Assembly: GCA_944385995.1 (NCBI GenBank)
Contig: CALWZL010000111.1
Location: forward strand, 22,550 to 86,549
Reading direction: 5' to 3'
Origin: an uncultured Faecalibacterium sp.
GTDB lineage: Bacteria; Bacillota; Clostridia; Oscillospirales; Ruminococcaceae
DNA length: 64,000 bases
A program made the position numbers and the translations under genes. Of the stretch, positions 8,970 through 17,670 are shown piece after piece. Below the pieces are notes generated by a model. It was not told the origin of the DNA, ran no database searches, and saw nothing but the letters and a program-made list of their open reading frames with translations. The stretch's first letter is position 1. Each line of letters begins with the position of its first letter.

Positions 8970-9674
8970 TCAGCTCCTTTTTTCGGCGCCCTTGTTTGGG
9001 GTGCCTTTTTCTTTTCGCAGAAGAAAATAGTCCTCGGTATCGTTGCCCACCAACAGCAAAATTTCGCTAATCATCAGGGTGTTGGCTGCGGCGGTGTGTT
9101 CCAGCCAGTCACTGTCCTTACCGCAGAAACGGAGATTGTCATTCAGCACCTGGCCATCCACTACAAAGGGGATCGTCGCTTGGGTCCGCTGGACTGCCAC
9201 ACCCAGATCGGAAAGGGTAACTGTCTCTTTGGATGGTTTGCGGGCCACAGAAAGGCTGCCGTTGGTTTCCACAATGGCGTAGGACACATCACGCGGATCA
9301 TAGATATCTTTACCCCGCAGGGCTTCCAGCAGATCAGCAGCTGTCAGGCGAAGCATCCGCAGGGCCTGCTGGTCAATTTGACCATCCTGAATCACCGTCT
9401 TGGGCCGCCCGGACATCAGATTGGAAAAGCGCTGGCTGTGAAAACTGAGAACAGAGCCCAGCAGCTCCAGCAGAGCAATCAGAAACAGGGGAATCAGGCT
9501 GGCGGTGATGGGGACTTCCTCCGACTCAATCGAAATCGAGGCAAGGTTGGAAATCAGCATGGTAGAGACAAATTCTTCAGGCTGCAGTTCCCCCAACTGA
9601 CGTTTACCCATCAAACGCATCGCGAACAAAACGCATAGATAAATCAATATGGTGCGGAAGATCAACAACTTCAA
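8970..9674 (-). CDS. DUF421 (YetF-like) membrane protein
   Basis: 234 residues: three N-terminal TM helices (about 5-20, 35-55 and 60-78) followed by a soluble DUF421 domain (GRPKTVIQDGQID, then LRLTAADLLEALRGKDIYD). This is the YetF/YdfS/YcaP family, often linked to spores in Bacillales and Clostridia but of unknown biochemical function. The start is TTG, supported by AAGGAGGA nine bases upstream; no ATG fits. It is divergent from the gerAA gene and pairs with DUF4363. Confidence 0.8.
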   Translation of the reverse strand: MKLLIFRTILIYLCVLFAMRLMGKRQLGELQPEEFVSTMLISNLASISIESEEVPITASLIPLFLIALLELLGSVLSFHSQRFSNLMSGRPKTVIQDGQIDQQALRMLRLTAADLLEALRGKDIYDPRDVSYAIVETNGSLSVARKPSKETVTLSDLGVAVQRTQATIPFVVDGQVLNDNLRFCGKDSDWLEHTAAANTLMISEILLLVGNDTEDYFLLRKEKGTPNKGAEKRS

Positions 9675-9709
9675 TGAACGAGTCCTCCTTTGGGGTCGGA
9701 ATGAAGCGA

Positions 9710-9739
9710 GTATGAACCCGGTTCCTTTCGGGCATAATG
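9710..9739 (+). promoter_or_regulatory. Candidate sigma-G promoter for the gerAA operon
   Basis: GTATG (9710-9714), 18-base spacer and CATAATG (9733-9739) fit the forespore sigma-G consensus GHATR-N17/18-CATWHTA except for the last base. The ATG at 9737 falls inside the -10 box, which argues that translation starts downstream at 9776. Pattern match; not experimentally known. Confidence 0.6.
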
Positions 9740-9775
9740 GGTTTGCAATCAGAAAAGGACGGTGAATGTGTAGGG

Positions 9776-11233
9776 ATGCAGCAGCTCACAACAAAACTCA
9801 GCGAAAATCTGGCGGCGCTCAATACCATGTTTGGCGCATCCGCCGACTATTATGCAAAGCAAATCAGCATCTGCGGCTGTCCGGCGGCCATTATTCTCCT
9901 GGATGGGATGGCCAGCCTTTCATCCCTCTGGACGCTGCTGTTGGATGCTGTCAATCGAGAGGACCAGGTTACCAATTTTGAGCAGGACCCGGCTCCCGGT
10001 CAAAAGGTCTACGATCATCTGATGCACCATTCAGACCTGCCGGCTGAGAGCACACCTGTTCGCACGCTGGATGACATCGTGATGCGGCTGACCGCAGGTT
10101 TTGCCATTTTGCTGCTGGATGGGTGCGAGCAGGGGATGGCCTTTTCAGTCCAAAACCTTAAATTTCGCGCCATCGGAGAACCGTCAGGAGAGGGAAATCT
10201 CCGGGGCAGCCGGGAGGGTTTTTCCGATTTGCTCCGCATCAATCTGAGCCTTCTGCGGCGGCTGATTCGCAATGACGGTTTGGTGATGGAGGTGGCCCAG
10301 GCCAATACCGCCATGAAAACCGAATACGCCCTCTGCTATCAACGAGACAAAGCGGATGCCCAGATGGTTTCCAGGGTGCGGAGCATCCTCCAAAGTGCAA
10401 AGCCCGAAGTTCTGCTGGATTCCAGCTATTTTGTCCCGTGGCTGTTGCCTGTTCGATATCGACTGTTCACCCCGGTCAGCTATACCGAACGGCCTGCTGT
10501 GGCCGCCGCTAAACTCTGTGAAGGAAAAATCCTCATTCTGGTCAATGGCAGTCCATCTGCTCTTGTTCTGCCTGCTCTGTTCGCAGAAAATTTTGAATGT
10601 CTGGATGACTATGCCACCACTGCTTTTTTCTCTTCCTTTATACGAGTCTTGAAATATGTCTCTTTTTATCTGACCATTTTTCTGCCCGGAATTTTTGTCT
10701 GCCTGGCCGTTTATCTGCCGGAACTGATTCCGCCACAGCTTCTGTCCAAAATTGCCGCAGCCGAACAGGGGACACCTCTGCCCCTCTTCGCTGAAATGGT
10801 AATGGTGATTTTGATTTTGGAGCTGATCCGGGAGGCCGGACTCCGGATGCCTCAGTCTCTGGGACACTCGGTCAGCTTGGTCGCTGCCCTCATCATTGGA
10901 GATGCAGCCATTGCCGCTGGCTTGATGAGCACACCTGTCATTTTGACGGCCTGCATCACTTCGGTGGCCCTTTTTATTACGCCGTCCCTTTATGAACCCG
11001 CTACGCTGCTGCGGTTGATGGTGGTGACCGCTGCAGGTTTGGCTGGCCCTGTGGGATTGGCCGGCGTCTTTTTGATATTTCTGTTCAGCTTGTCGGATGT
11101 ATCCGCTATGGGGGTGCCCTATCTGGCACAGCATCCTTTTCCGCACAAGCCACTGGCCGACGATGGTGTGATCCGCCGGGATTATCGCCGGATGTCCCGC
11201 CAGCCCTTCAACATTTGGCAGAGGAGGGGATGA
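9776..11233 (+). CDS. GerA-family spore germination protein (GerAA/SpoVAF-like)
   Basis: A-subunit of a spore germinant receptor, or the related SpoVAF, in the inner spore membrane. About 485 residues: a soluble N-terminal domain (first ~270 residues, with GCPAAIILLDGMASL and FAILLLDGCEQGMAFSVQ) and a C-terminal membrane domain with five or so TM helices (starting near FIRVLKYVSFYLTIFLPG). ATG 9776 is preferred because the ATG at 9737 overlaps the probable sigma-G -10 box, although its own SD is weak (AAAGGA about 16 bases upstream). A GerAB-like gene follows within two bases; no GerAC subunit is present. Confidence 0.85.
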   Translation: MQQLTTKLSENLAALNTMFGASADYYAKQISICGCPAAIILLDGMASLSSLWTLLLDAVNREDQVTNFEQDPAPGQKVYDHLMHHSDLPAESTPVRTLDDIVMRLTAGFAILLLDGCEQGMAFSVQNLKFRAIGEPSGEGNLRGSREGFSDLLRINLSLLRRLIRNDGLVMEVAQANTAMKTEYALCYQRDKADAQMVSRVRSILQSAKPEVLLDSSYFVPWLLPVRYRLFTPVSYTERPAVAAAKLCEGKILILVNGSPSALVLPALFAENFECLDDYATTAFFSSFIRVLKYVSFYLTIFLPGIFVCLAVYLPELIPPQLLSKIAAAEQGTPLPLFAEMVMVILILELIREAGLRMPQSLGHSVSLVAALIIGDAAIAAGLMSTPVILTACITSVALFITPSLYEPATLLRLMVVTAAGLAGPVGLAGVFLIFLFSLSDVSAMGVPYLAQHPFPHKPLADDGVIRRDYRRMSRQPFNIWQRRG

Positions 11234-11234
11234 G

Positions 11235-12113
11235 ATGCAGCAGGAAAAAGGAAGTACGTTTTCTCTCTCAGCCCTAGGACTTGGATTGGTTACCGCTTCT
11301 CTTGCAGAACAATTTTACAGCCCTGCCGGAGAATGGACGGCCCGCAGCACACTTTTACTGGGTTTTCTGAGCACTTCGGGGCTTGTCATTGCCGCCGGGC
11401 TGTTTTGCGCCCTGGCGGAAAAGTTTGATTTGTTCAGCGGCAGGGACTTTTTATCCAAACTGGCCGGATGTGGCTTTTTTGTCTGGTTTGCCATCGAGAT
11501 GGGCCGAACCATTGCTGTCGCTCAGATGGTCTGCCGGGATCATTTCGGGTCCAATGCTTTGATCGCCGTTTTGCCGGTTCTTCTGTTGGCCTCCTGGAAG
11601 ATGCAGGCCGATGCGCTGGACCGTTCAGCCCGTGCCATCTGGTGGCTGCTGGCAGCTGGAATTCTGGCATGTCTGGCAGGTATCTGGAATCAAATGTACT
11701 GGCAGCATCTTTTTTCAGCAGATTGTTTTTCCCTCTGGGAAAACGGCTGGCCATCGGTTCGGCTCTATCCCGAATATTTTGCCCTTCCCCTTCTTTGCAG
11801 AGGGCGAAACATTCATCGCGGCGTTTTGCTGCCCTGTTGGAGTTATGTTGTACAGGCTGGCTATGCCTTTGTGATGCAACTGGTACTTGGCCGAGCCATC
11901 CATCCAGATTATACCGGTCTGGAGTTGCTGCGGGCCTGGACCTTGGGATATTTTTCTCGTCTGGATGCACTGCTATTGTTGCTATGGCTGGCTGCTGCCC
12001 TCTGGAGAATTTGTCTGCTGGCTTATATCCTGCGCACACTCTGGCAGCGCAACATAGGAATGCAAAAAAGCACATGGATCAGAAATCAAAATAATAAGGG
12101 AGCGCAAACGTGA
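11235..12113 (+). CDS. GerAB-like spore germination permease (short)
   Basis: 292-residue polytopic protein with about eight hydrophobic segments. Its position after a GerAA homologue and features such as DALDRSARAIWWLL and FSRLDALLLLLWLAAALW resemble GerAB/endospore permease proteins, which form the germinant-binding subunit. GerAB proteins usually have about 360 residues and ten helices, so this one is shorter and divergent. Start ATG is preceded by GAGGAGGGG and lies two bases after the gerAA stop. The last four bases overlap the spoIVB start. Confidence 0.6.
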   Translation: MQQEKGSTFSLSALGLGLVTASLAEQFYSPAGEWTARSTLLLGFLSTSGLVIAAGLFCALAEKFDLFSGRDFLSKLAGCGFFVWFAIEMGRTIAVAQMVCRDHFGSNALIAVLPVLLLASWKMQADALDRSARAIWWLLAAGILACLAGIWNQMYWQHLFSADCFSLWENGWPSVRLYPEYFALPLLCRGRNIHRGVLLPCWSYVVQAGYAFVMQLVLGRAIHPDYTGLELLRAWTLGYFSRLDALLLLLWLAAALWRICLLAYILRTLWQRNIGMQKSTWIRNQNNKGAQT

Positions 12114-13339
12114 GAAAATCAAATCATTCCACGGGAGGGAAAGGCCGCCGCATTCGCCGCACATGTGCCGCCTATTTGCTGGCCGCTTCGGCGGCGGCCC
12201 TGGGTTGGCTCTATAGCAGTTTGCCCGACCATATCCTCCTGGAGCCGGGGCAGGCGTTGCTGCTGCCCCGTTTTGCCTATATAGAACCGCTGGGCAGCGG
12301 CAATACCCAGAATGTTGTCAGCACGCGGACTGTGGGAAGTTACCAGACCACATTGTCCATCGGCGGTGTTTTTCCGGTCAAAACAGTTCAGGCTGTCATC
12401 ACGCCGCGGCGAACTGTCACCGTCTGCGGTACCCCTTTTGGCGTCAAAATGTTTTCAGAAGGGGCACTCATTGTTGGTTTTACCGATATCAACGGCACGG
12501 ATGGTGTCCCCATGAATCCTGCCAAGGAAGCCGGGCTTCGTCTGGGAGACCGTGTAATCTGTATTGGCGACACCACCACTGAGAGCAACGATGAAGTCAA
12601 GGCAGCCTTGGATGCCGCCGCCGGAAAGCCAGTTCGGGTGGTCTATGTTCGGGACGGTGAACAACAACAGACGACTTTAACGCCCTGTTGGGATGCAGTG
12701 GCAGCAGAATGGCGTGCCGGTATGTGGGTAAGAGATTCTTCTGCCGGTGTAGGGACTTTGACCTTCATCGATGAAGAAAACGAAGTCTTTGCCGGTTTGG
12801 GACATTCCATCAGTGATGGGGACACCGGCCAAAGCATCGCATTGCGCAGCGGGGAGATTGTTCCCTGTGAAATCGTTGGCTGTACCATGGGAACAGCAGG
12901 AAGCCCCGGTGAATTGAAAGGCAAATTTATCGGCGGTCATGCTGTAGGGACCATTGAGATCAACGGAGAGAATGGTGTATACGGCGAAACCCGTACCGAT
13001 TTTGCAGGGCAGGAAATGGAGGTGGCTTTTGCACAGGAAGTTGTTACGGGATCTGCTCAGATTCTGACCACCACTTCAGGACAGACCGCCAAGCTCTATC
13101 AGGTGGAGATTGAAAAGGTCACCGACGCTGAATCTGTCCGCAATATGGTAATTCATGTGACTGACCCGGATTTGCTGGCTGAAACCGGCGGCATTGTCCA
13201 GGGAATGAGCGGCAGTCCCATTCTTCAGAATGGACGCCTGGTAGGGGCAGTAACGCACGTTTTGGTAAATGACCCCACCCGCGGCTATGCCATTTTTGCT
13301 GAAACGATGCTGACCCAGGCCGAACAACTGGGATCATAG
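12110..13339 (+). CDS. spoIVB: SpoIVB peptidase (sporulation checkpoint serine protease)
   Basis: PDZ-containing S55 serine peptidase secreted from the forespore to trigger pro-sigma-K processing. 409 residues: N-terminal TM/signal anchor (about residues 18-36), PDZ domain (about 115-190, AKEAGLRLGDRVICIGDT), then the peptidase with His232 in GLGHSISDGDTG and Ser367/Ser369 in QGMSGSPIL. Start is GTG with AAGGGAG seven bases upstream, overlapping the gerAB-like gene by four bases, so it shares the probable sigma-G transcript; spoIVB is a sigma-G gene in Bacillus. In many Clostridia it sits next to recN and spo0A; here neither is adjacent. Confidence 0.93.
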   Translation: MRKSNHSTGGKGRRIRRTCAAYLLAASAAALGWLYSSLPDHILLEPGQALLLPRFAYIEPLGSGNTQNVVSTRTVGSYQTTLSIGGVFPVKTVQAVITPRRTVTVCGTPFGVKMFSEGALIVGFTDINGTDGVPMNPAKEAGLRLGDRVICIGDTTTESNDEVKAALDAAAGKPVRVVYVRDGEQQQTTLTPCWDAVAAEWRAGMWVRDSSAGVGTLTFIDEENEVFAGLGHSISDGDTGQSIALRSGEIVPCEIVGCTMGTAGSPGELKGKFIGGHAVGTIEINGENGVYGETRTDFAGQEMEVAFAQEVVTGSAQILTTTSGQTAKLYQVEIEKVTDAESVRNMVIHVTDPDLLAETGGIVQGMSGSPILQNGRLVGAVTHVLVNDPTRGYAIFAETMLTQAEQLGS

Positions 13340-13375
13340 GGCAGGGCACTTTTTAATCCCATATGATGCTACCTC

Positions 13376-13404
13376 GACCGCAGAAATCGTACTGCGGTCT
13401 TTTT
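13376..13404 (+). terminator. Rho-independent terminator after spoIVB
   Basis: GACCGCAG (13376-13383), 8-base loop, CTGCGGTC, then TTTTT. Separates the germination/spoIVB unit from the spoIIIA operon. Confidence 0.9.
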
Positions 13405-13490
13405 GATTTTTGGGACACGCAGTTCTAAAAAGACAGGCCGTCCCATATAGTGTGATAACCCGGCCAGACCGGAGCAAGGAAGGGAACGCA

Positions 13491-14387
13491 ATGGACTCAT
13501 ACCAACAAGCGATCGCGGCACTTCCCGACTTTTTGGCGGGACCGCTGGCACGGATTGGGCCGGAAATGACTTGTCACATTCACGAGGTTCGTCTGCGGGC
13601 AGGATGCCCAATCTGGTTGAATCTGGGTGGTTCTCTCTGTCCGGTTCAGCGTCTGTCCAATTGTCCGCCCAATTTGAAGGCACTTCGGCCTACCCAGGCT
13701 CAGATGGAAGACGTGCTTTATACCCTCTGCGGCGGGTCTGTTCACACCCATCAGAACGAACTCGCCAACGGTTATTTGACGTTGCCTGGCGGGCATCGGG
13801 TAGGCGTAGGCGGGCAATATCTGTTTCATCCAGAAGAAGGGGTAGTCCTGCAAGCAGTTCACTCTCTGAATATCCGAATTGCCCGCGAAAAACAGATGGT
13901 TTTACCGCCACAGCTCACCCAACTATTGCAGGAACATTTCATTGGGTTGATGGTTTCCGGAGAACCAGACAGCGGAAAAACCACCTTGCTGCGGAGCATG
14001 GCTGTCTTTTTGGCAGAACTCGGAAAAGCAGTCTCTATCATCGACGAGCGCCAAGAGCTTTGGCCGCCATCCTCATCTTACACCCGTCCCCCCGTGGATT
14101 TTATTGCAGGATTGCCCAAAGAACAGGCCGTTCAGATGGCATTGCGCACCCTTGCTCCCCAGGTGATCCTTCTGGATGAGCTGGGCGGTATGCAAGAAGT
14201 GCAGAGTCTGGAACAAGGTTTTTTCAGCGGCGTGAATTATATCGCCAGCCTCCATGCAGCCAGTTTGGAAGAAGCTCTCTGCCGTCCGCAGGTAGCCTAT
14301 ATGAAAAGCCAGAAAATGCTTCGGGTTATCGTTCAGCTCACAGGCAGACAAGCACCCGGGCAGATCAGCGGAGTACATGTTCTATGA
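13491..14387 (+). CDS. spoIIIAA: Stage III sporulation protein AA (ATPase)
   Basis: Secretion-type ATPase that powers the SpoIIIA-SpoIIQ channel between mother cell and forespore. 298 residues with Walker A GEPDSGKTTLL near residue 158, Walker B VILLDELGG and the GFFSGVNYIASLHA segment of secretion ATPases. The ATG at 13491 is chosen over the upstream open frame because GGAAGGG lies close before it. CATATAGT at 13444-13451 resembles a sigma-E -10 box (CATACAnT), but no convincing -35 is seen. First gene of eight. Confidence 0.95.
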   Translation: MDSYQQAIAALPDFLAGPLARIGPEMTCHIHEVRLRAGCPIWLNLGGSLCPVQRLSNCPPNLKALRPTQAQMEDVLYTLCGGSVHTHQNELANGYLTLPGGHRVGVGGQYLFHPEEGVVLQAVHSLNIRIAREKQMVLPPQLTQLLQEHFIGLMVSGEPDSGKTTLLRSMAVFLAELGKAVSIIDERQELWPPSSSYTRPPVDFIAGLPKEQAVQMALRTLAPQVILLDELGGMQEVQSLEQGFFSGVNYIASLHAASLEEALCRPQVAYMKSQKMLRVIVQLTGRQAPGQISGVHVL

Positions 14388-14869
14388 ATTCTATGGCTTT
14401 ACGGATGGCGGCGGCGGTTCTGTTGACCGTATGCGGTTTCTGCCTGGGCGATGCCCGGAGGCAAAAGCTAACCGCCCGGAGACGCACGCTGGAGGCTGTT
14501 ACAGAACTATTAACCCGGCTGCGTCAGGAAATTGCCTATCGCCGCACCGATCTGGGACAGCTTTATCACACGCTTGCAACCGAATATGACTCCGGCAGTC
14601 CGCTCGGGAATACTTTCCGCCTTGGAAATTGCTTCCAGCAAATGGTGCCGCCTGAATCTCTTAAAACAGAGGAAGCTGCCTGTTTTACTGTCTGTTTTGC
14701 CGATCTGGGCCATGCCGACGCCAAACAGGAATGTGCCCGGCTGGACTATTATCTTCAGCGATTTGATGGATTTCTGACCTGCGCCAAAGAAGAAGAACAG
14801 CTTTCAACACATCTGGACAGGCGTCTTGGTCTGGCAGCAGGGGCAATGCTGGGATTATTGATGCTGTAA
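14384..14869 (+). CDS. spoIIIAB: Stage III sporulation protein AB
   Basis: 161-residue protein with a hydrophobic helix at each end and a helical middle, the SpoIIIAB pattern distantly related to type II secretion protein F (GspF). It overlaps spoIIIAA by four bases (ATGA), a sign of translational coupling. It is thought to sit in the mother-cell side membrane and contact the SpoIIIAA ATPase. Assignment rests on position and topology plus the conserved RRQKLTARRRTLEAV start region. Confidence 0.9.
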   Translation: MNSMALRMAAAVLLTVCGFCLGDARRQKLTARRRTLEAVTELLTRLRQEIAYRRTDLGQLYHTLATEYDSGSPLGNTFRLGNCFQQMVPPESLKTEEAACFTVCFADLGHADAKQECARLDYYLQRFDGFLTCAKEEEQLSTHLDRRLGLAAGAMLGLLML

Positions 14870-14880
14870 ATGCAAAGGAG

Positions 14881-15084
14881 ATGAAAGGCTTGGAAATCGA
14901 CCTTGTGTTCAAAATTGCTGCGATTGGAATCATTGTGGCGGTGCTGAATCAACTTTTGATCCGCTCGGGTCGGGAAGATCAAGCCATGATGACCACTTTG
15001 GCGGGGCTGGTGGTGGTTCTGTCCATGCTGGTACAGCAGATCAGCGACTTGTTTGTGACCATCAAGTCCCTTTTTGCCCTCTAG
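14881..15084 (+). CDS. spoIIIAC: Stage III sporulation protein AC
   Basis: 67-residue membrane protein with two TM helices (about residues 8-24 and 40-56), typical of SpoIIIAC. It is part of the SpoIIIA channel with SpoIIIAD. The ATG follows GGAGATGAAAGG-like SD sequence; the gene lies 11 bases after spoIIIAB and 10 bases before spoIIIAD. Confidence 0.92.
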   Translation: MKGLEIDLVFKIAAIGIIVAVLNQLLIRSGREDQAMMTTLAGLVVVLSMLVQQISDLFVTIKSLFAL

Positions 15085-15094
15085 GGCTGCTATT

Positions 15095-15481
15095 ATGATG
15101 GAGAGTCTGCTGCCCACTCTGGGCCTGGCCGCTGCGGCCGCTCTGCTGTATGGTCTGCTCCGCAAACCGGCTCCGACCTTTGCTATGCTGCTTTCTCTGG
15201 CAGCAGGTCTTGTCATTTTGGCGCGGCTGATCTTCTTTCTGCAGGGAATGATTACGGGACTGACCGCGTTGGCTGGCCGGGTGGAAGGGGTAGCATTTAC
15301 CAGTTTGCTGCGCTGTGCAGGCGTTCTGCTGCTGACCGACTACGCCTGTGCAGTCTGCAAGGAAGCCGAGGCTGAGGCACTGGCCTGGTGCACCGCTTTT
15401 GCCGGGCGGGTGATCACCCTGGCAGCGCTCTGGCCTCTGCTGGAGGAGGTCTGCGAAATGATATGGAAACTGACTGGTTGA
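15095..15481 (+). CDS. spoIIIAD: Stage III sporulation protein AD
   Basis: About 128 residues with four hydrophobic segments, the third followed by the charged stretch CKEAEAEA. Matches SpoIIIAD in size and position. The ATG at 15095 (with another at 15098) is preferred to an upstream TTG at 15074 that would overlap spoIIIAC. Its 3' end overlaps spoIIIAE by 19 bases and carries that gene's SD (GGAGGAGGT). Confidence 0.88.
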   Translation: MMESLLPTLGLAAAAALLYGLLRKPAPTFAMLLSLAAGLVILARLIFFLQGMITGLTALAGRVEGVAFTSLLRCAGVLLLTDYACAVCKEAEAEALAWCTAFAGRVITLAALWPLLEEVCEMIWKLTG

Positions 15482-16560
15482 AGCGCGTTGTGCTGGCCGT
15501 TCTGCTGACGGTCCTTTTGGCTTTGATGTCCCCCATGGCGCAGGCAGCGGGGAATACAACCCAAGATGGACAGGCTCTTTTGCCAGGCAGTGAGAGCTGG
15601 CAGCCTTATCTGGATGACACTCCCATTGGGATCAAAGACTTTGTCCAAGATCCCTTGGATGCAGTTCGAGAGATCTTGCCGGGGGACATAGCCAAAACCG
15701 TCCGTGATTCTGTTGGCGGCTATGCACAGGTTCTATTGTTTTTACTTTTGGTGATGCTGGTTTCCTTTTTTATAGGGGAGACAAAAGCGAATCTTTTGGA
15801 CCTCGCTGCGGCCGGCGGAACGGCTCTGCTGTGCTGGACTTCTTTAGCTGGTTTGGCCGAGACAGTCTGTACAAAATTGGAAAACTGGAGAGTCTTTCTC
15901 CTTGGGTTTATACCAGTCTATCAAGGCGTCTTGGTTTTGGGCGGAGAAACCACAGCTGCCGCAGCCACCGGCGGACTTTTTCTGAGTGGGTTGTGTCTGC
16001 TGGCACAGATTCTCAGCAGTTGGGTTCCGCCTCTTTTTCACTGTTACCTGGCACTCAGTACGGCCTGCTGCATCAGTACCGAGGCAGCTTTGCCTGCTGC
16101 CTGCCGCGGTGCAGGAAAAGTTTTTCGCAAGGGATTGGGTTGGGCCGGGCGGGCCTTTGGAGCCATTTTAGGCCTGCAAAGGATTTTTACTTGTCAGCTC
16201 GACCGTACCAGTCAGCAACTGGGACAGCTCCTGACCGGTACCATCCCGATCGTTGGCCAAAGTCTCAGCGATGCAGCCGGCACCGTGTTAAGTGGCATTC
16301 AGCTGCTCAAGAGCGGTTTGGGGTTTGCCGCCATCGTCTTTCTTGCGGCCGAATTTCTGCCCTTATATATGATTCTGATGGTTCATACCGTACTTCTCTT
16401 TGGATGTGAACTGCTTTGCAGCGCCGCAGGAATCAACCGCTGCGCCGCCCTATTCAACTGCCTGCGAGAAGCTGTACAAGGGCTGGCAGCAGCAACGGCA
16501 TTGGTTTTTGGAATTGCGGTGCTGGGTACAGCGCTGCTGTTTATGGTGGGAGGTGGCTGA
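15463..16560 (+). CDS. spoIIIAE: Stage III sporulation protein AE
   Basis: Largest membrane subunit of the SpoIIIA complex, 365 residues: a signal-like hydrophobic start ending near MAQAAG, a short extracytoplasmic linker (PLDAVREILPGD), then about seven TM helices. The start ATG at 15463 has GGAGGAGGT upstream; the further-upstream frame lies inside spoIIIAD and is rejected. Length and order identify it; it probably forms part of the membrane channel. Confidence 0.93.
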   Translation: METDWLKRVVLAVLLTVLLALMSPMAQAAGNTTQDGQALLPGSESWQPYLDDTPIGIKDFVQDPLDAVREILPGDIAKTVRDSVGGYAQVLLFLLLVMLVSFFIGETKANLLDLAAAGGTALLCWTSLAGLAETVCTKLENWRVFLLGFIPVYQGVLVLGGETTAAAATGGLFLSGLCLLAQILSSWVPPLFHCYLALSTACCISTEAALPAACRGAGKVFRKGLGWAGRAFGAILGLQRIFTCQLDRTSQQLGQLLTGTIPIVGQSLSDAAGTVLSGIQLLKSGLGFAAIVFLAAEFLPLYMILMVHTVLLFGCELLCSAAGINRCAALFNCLREAVQGLAAATALVFGIAVLGTALLFMVGGG

Positions 16561-16563
16561 AGC

Positions 16564-17040
16564 ATGCAGCAACTCAAAACCGCCGTGGCGGTTTTTTGTA
16601 CAGCCTGCATCTGTGCCGAACTGGTGGGTCGTCTGCTGGGAGACATCTGGGGCAGACAGTGCATAAAAGCTGCTGCCGGGCTATATATTTTAATAGCCCT
16701 TTTTCATGCTCTTCCCAGTATGCGAGCCGGCATAGATTCTTTTGCAGCACCTGAACTGCCGGCAGCTCATTTCGGAACGATGGAAGATGCCGTCCTGCAG
16801 GAAGCGCAGCGCAGCCTTTCGGACCAGATGGAAGAACAGATTGCAAGGGAAACAGGATTGACCGCAACACTGTCCATCATCCTGGAACCATCGCAGACAG
16901 GCATCCAGGTGGTCCGGGTCGAGGTATGTGCTCCTGAAGCCAACGAACAGGAACGCGCCGCCGTGCAGGGTCTGCTCTGTGAATCACTCGAAGCCGGAAC
17001 AGATGCCATTGCCTGGGTCGACCAGATGGAAGGAGGGTGA
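16564..17040 (+). CDS. spoIIIAF: Stage III sporulation protein AF
   Basis: 158 residues with two N-terminal TM helices (about 5-20 and 36-52) and a soluble C-terminal domain related to the ring-building motif domains of SpoIIIAG/AH. Only three bases separate it from spoIIIAE, and it is followed by spoIIIAG. Sequence conservation in this family is low; operon order is the main support. Confidence 0.88.
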   Translation: MQQLKTAVAVFCTACICAELVGRLLGDIWGRQCIKAAAGLYILIALFHALPSMRAGIDSFAAPELPAAHFGTMEDAVLQEAQRSLSDQMEEQIARETGLTATLSIILEPSQTGIQVVRVEVCAPEANEQERAAVQGLLCESLEAGTDAIAWVDQMEGG

Positions 17041-17047
17041 AAAAGCA

Positions 17048-17560
17048 ATGGCCCTGCTGGAACGTGTCACCGATTGGTTCAAAAAGGCCAGGGAGAAACC
17101 TCGGTCTGCCTCATTGGCCGTCGTTTTGGGTGTGGCCGCTATGCTGCTGATCTTGCTGAGCGAAGTATTGCCTGGGTCATCTGATTCAGTTGATTTGAAA
17201 GATAACCAAACGGTCCAGACAGCCGCCTCGTATCAGGCCAGTTTGGAATCCCAACTGGCTGATCTGATCCAACAAATCGAAGGAGCAGGAGAGACCACTG
17301 TCATGATTACATTGGAGAGCGGGGAGGAGAGAATTTATGCGACGGATACCCAGACAGGCGGGGATCAGAGCCAGCAAACCCACGTCTTGCTGGAGGACGG
17401 CACCGCTCTGGAGGAGACGATCTATCTGCCCACCGTGTGTGGCGTGGCGGTTGTCTGTGACGGCGGCGGCGACGTGGGGGTGGAGGCACGAATCACCACA
17501 TTGGTTTCCGCGCTGTTGGATGTCCCGTCCAACCGAATCTGTGTGGAACAGCGCAGTTAG
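17048..17560 (+). CDS. spoIIIAG: Stage III sporulation protein AG
   Basis: 170 residues: one TM helix (about 23-40), then a soluble ring-building-motif domain (YQASLESQLADLIQQIEGAG, with VVCDGGGDVGVEARITTLV near the C-terminus typical of SpoIIIAG). It forms a large ring in the space between mother cell and forespore. The ATG at 17048 follows GGAGGGTGAAA. The upstream frame belongs to spoIIIAF and is rejected. Confidence 0.93.
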   Translation: MALLERVTDWFKKAREKPRSASLAVVLGVAAMLLILLSEVLPGSSDSVDLKDNQTVQTAASYQASLESQLADLIQQIEGAGETTVMITLESGEERIYATDTQTGGDQSQQTHVLLEDGTALEETIYLPTVCGVAVVCDGGGDVGVEARITTLVSALLDVPSNRICVEQRS

Positions 17561-17670
17561 TACATTCTGATGGTCTTTTTCCTGTGTCGGCGCATGGCTG
17601 TGCCGACGCCTGCATATTCTTCTGCAAATGCGCAAACCGCAACCAACGAACCTGAGGGAGGAACCGATGT

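Noticed and set aside
9737-9775. Upstream ATG as start of gerAA
   Set aside because: It falls inside the probable sigma-G -10 box and has no ribosome binding site.
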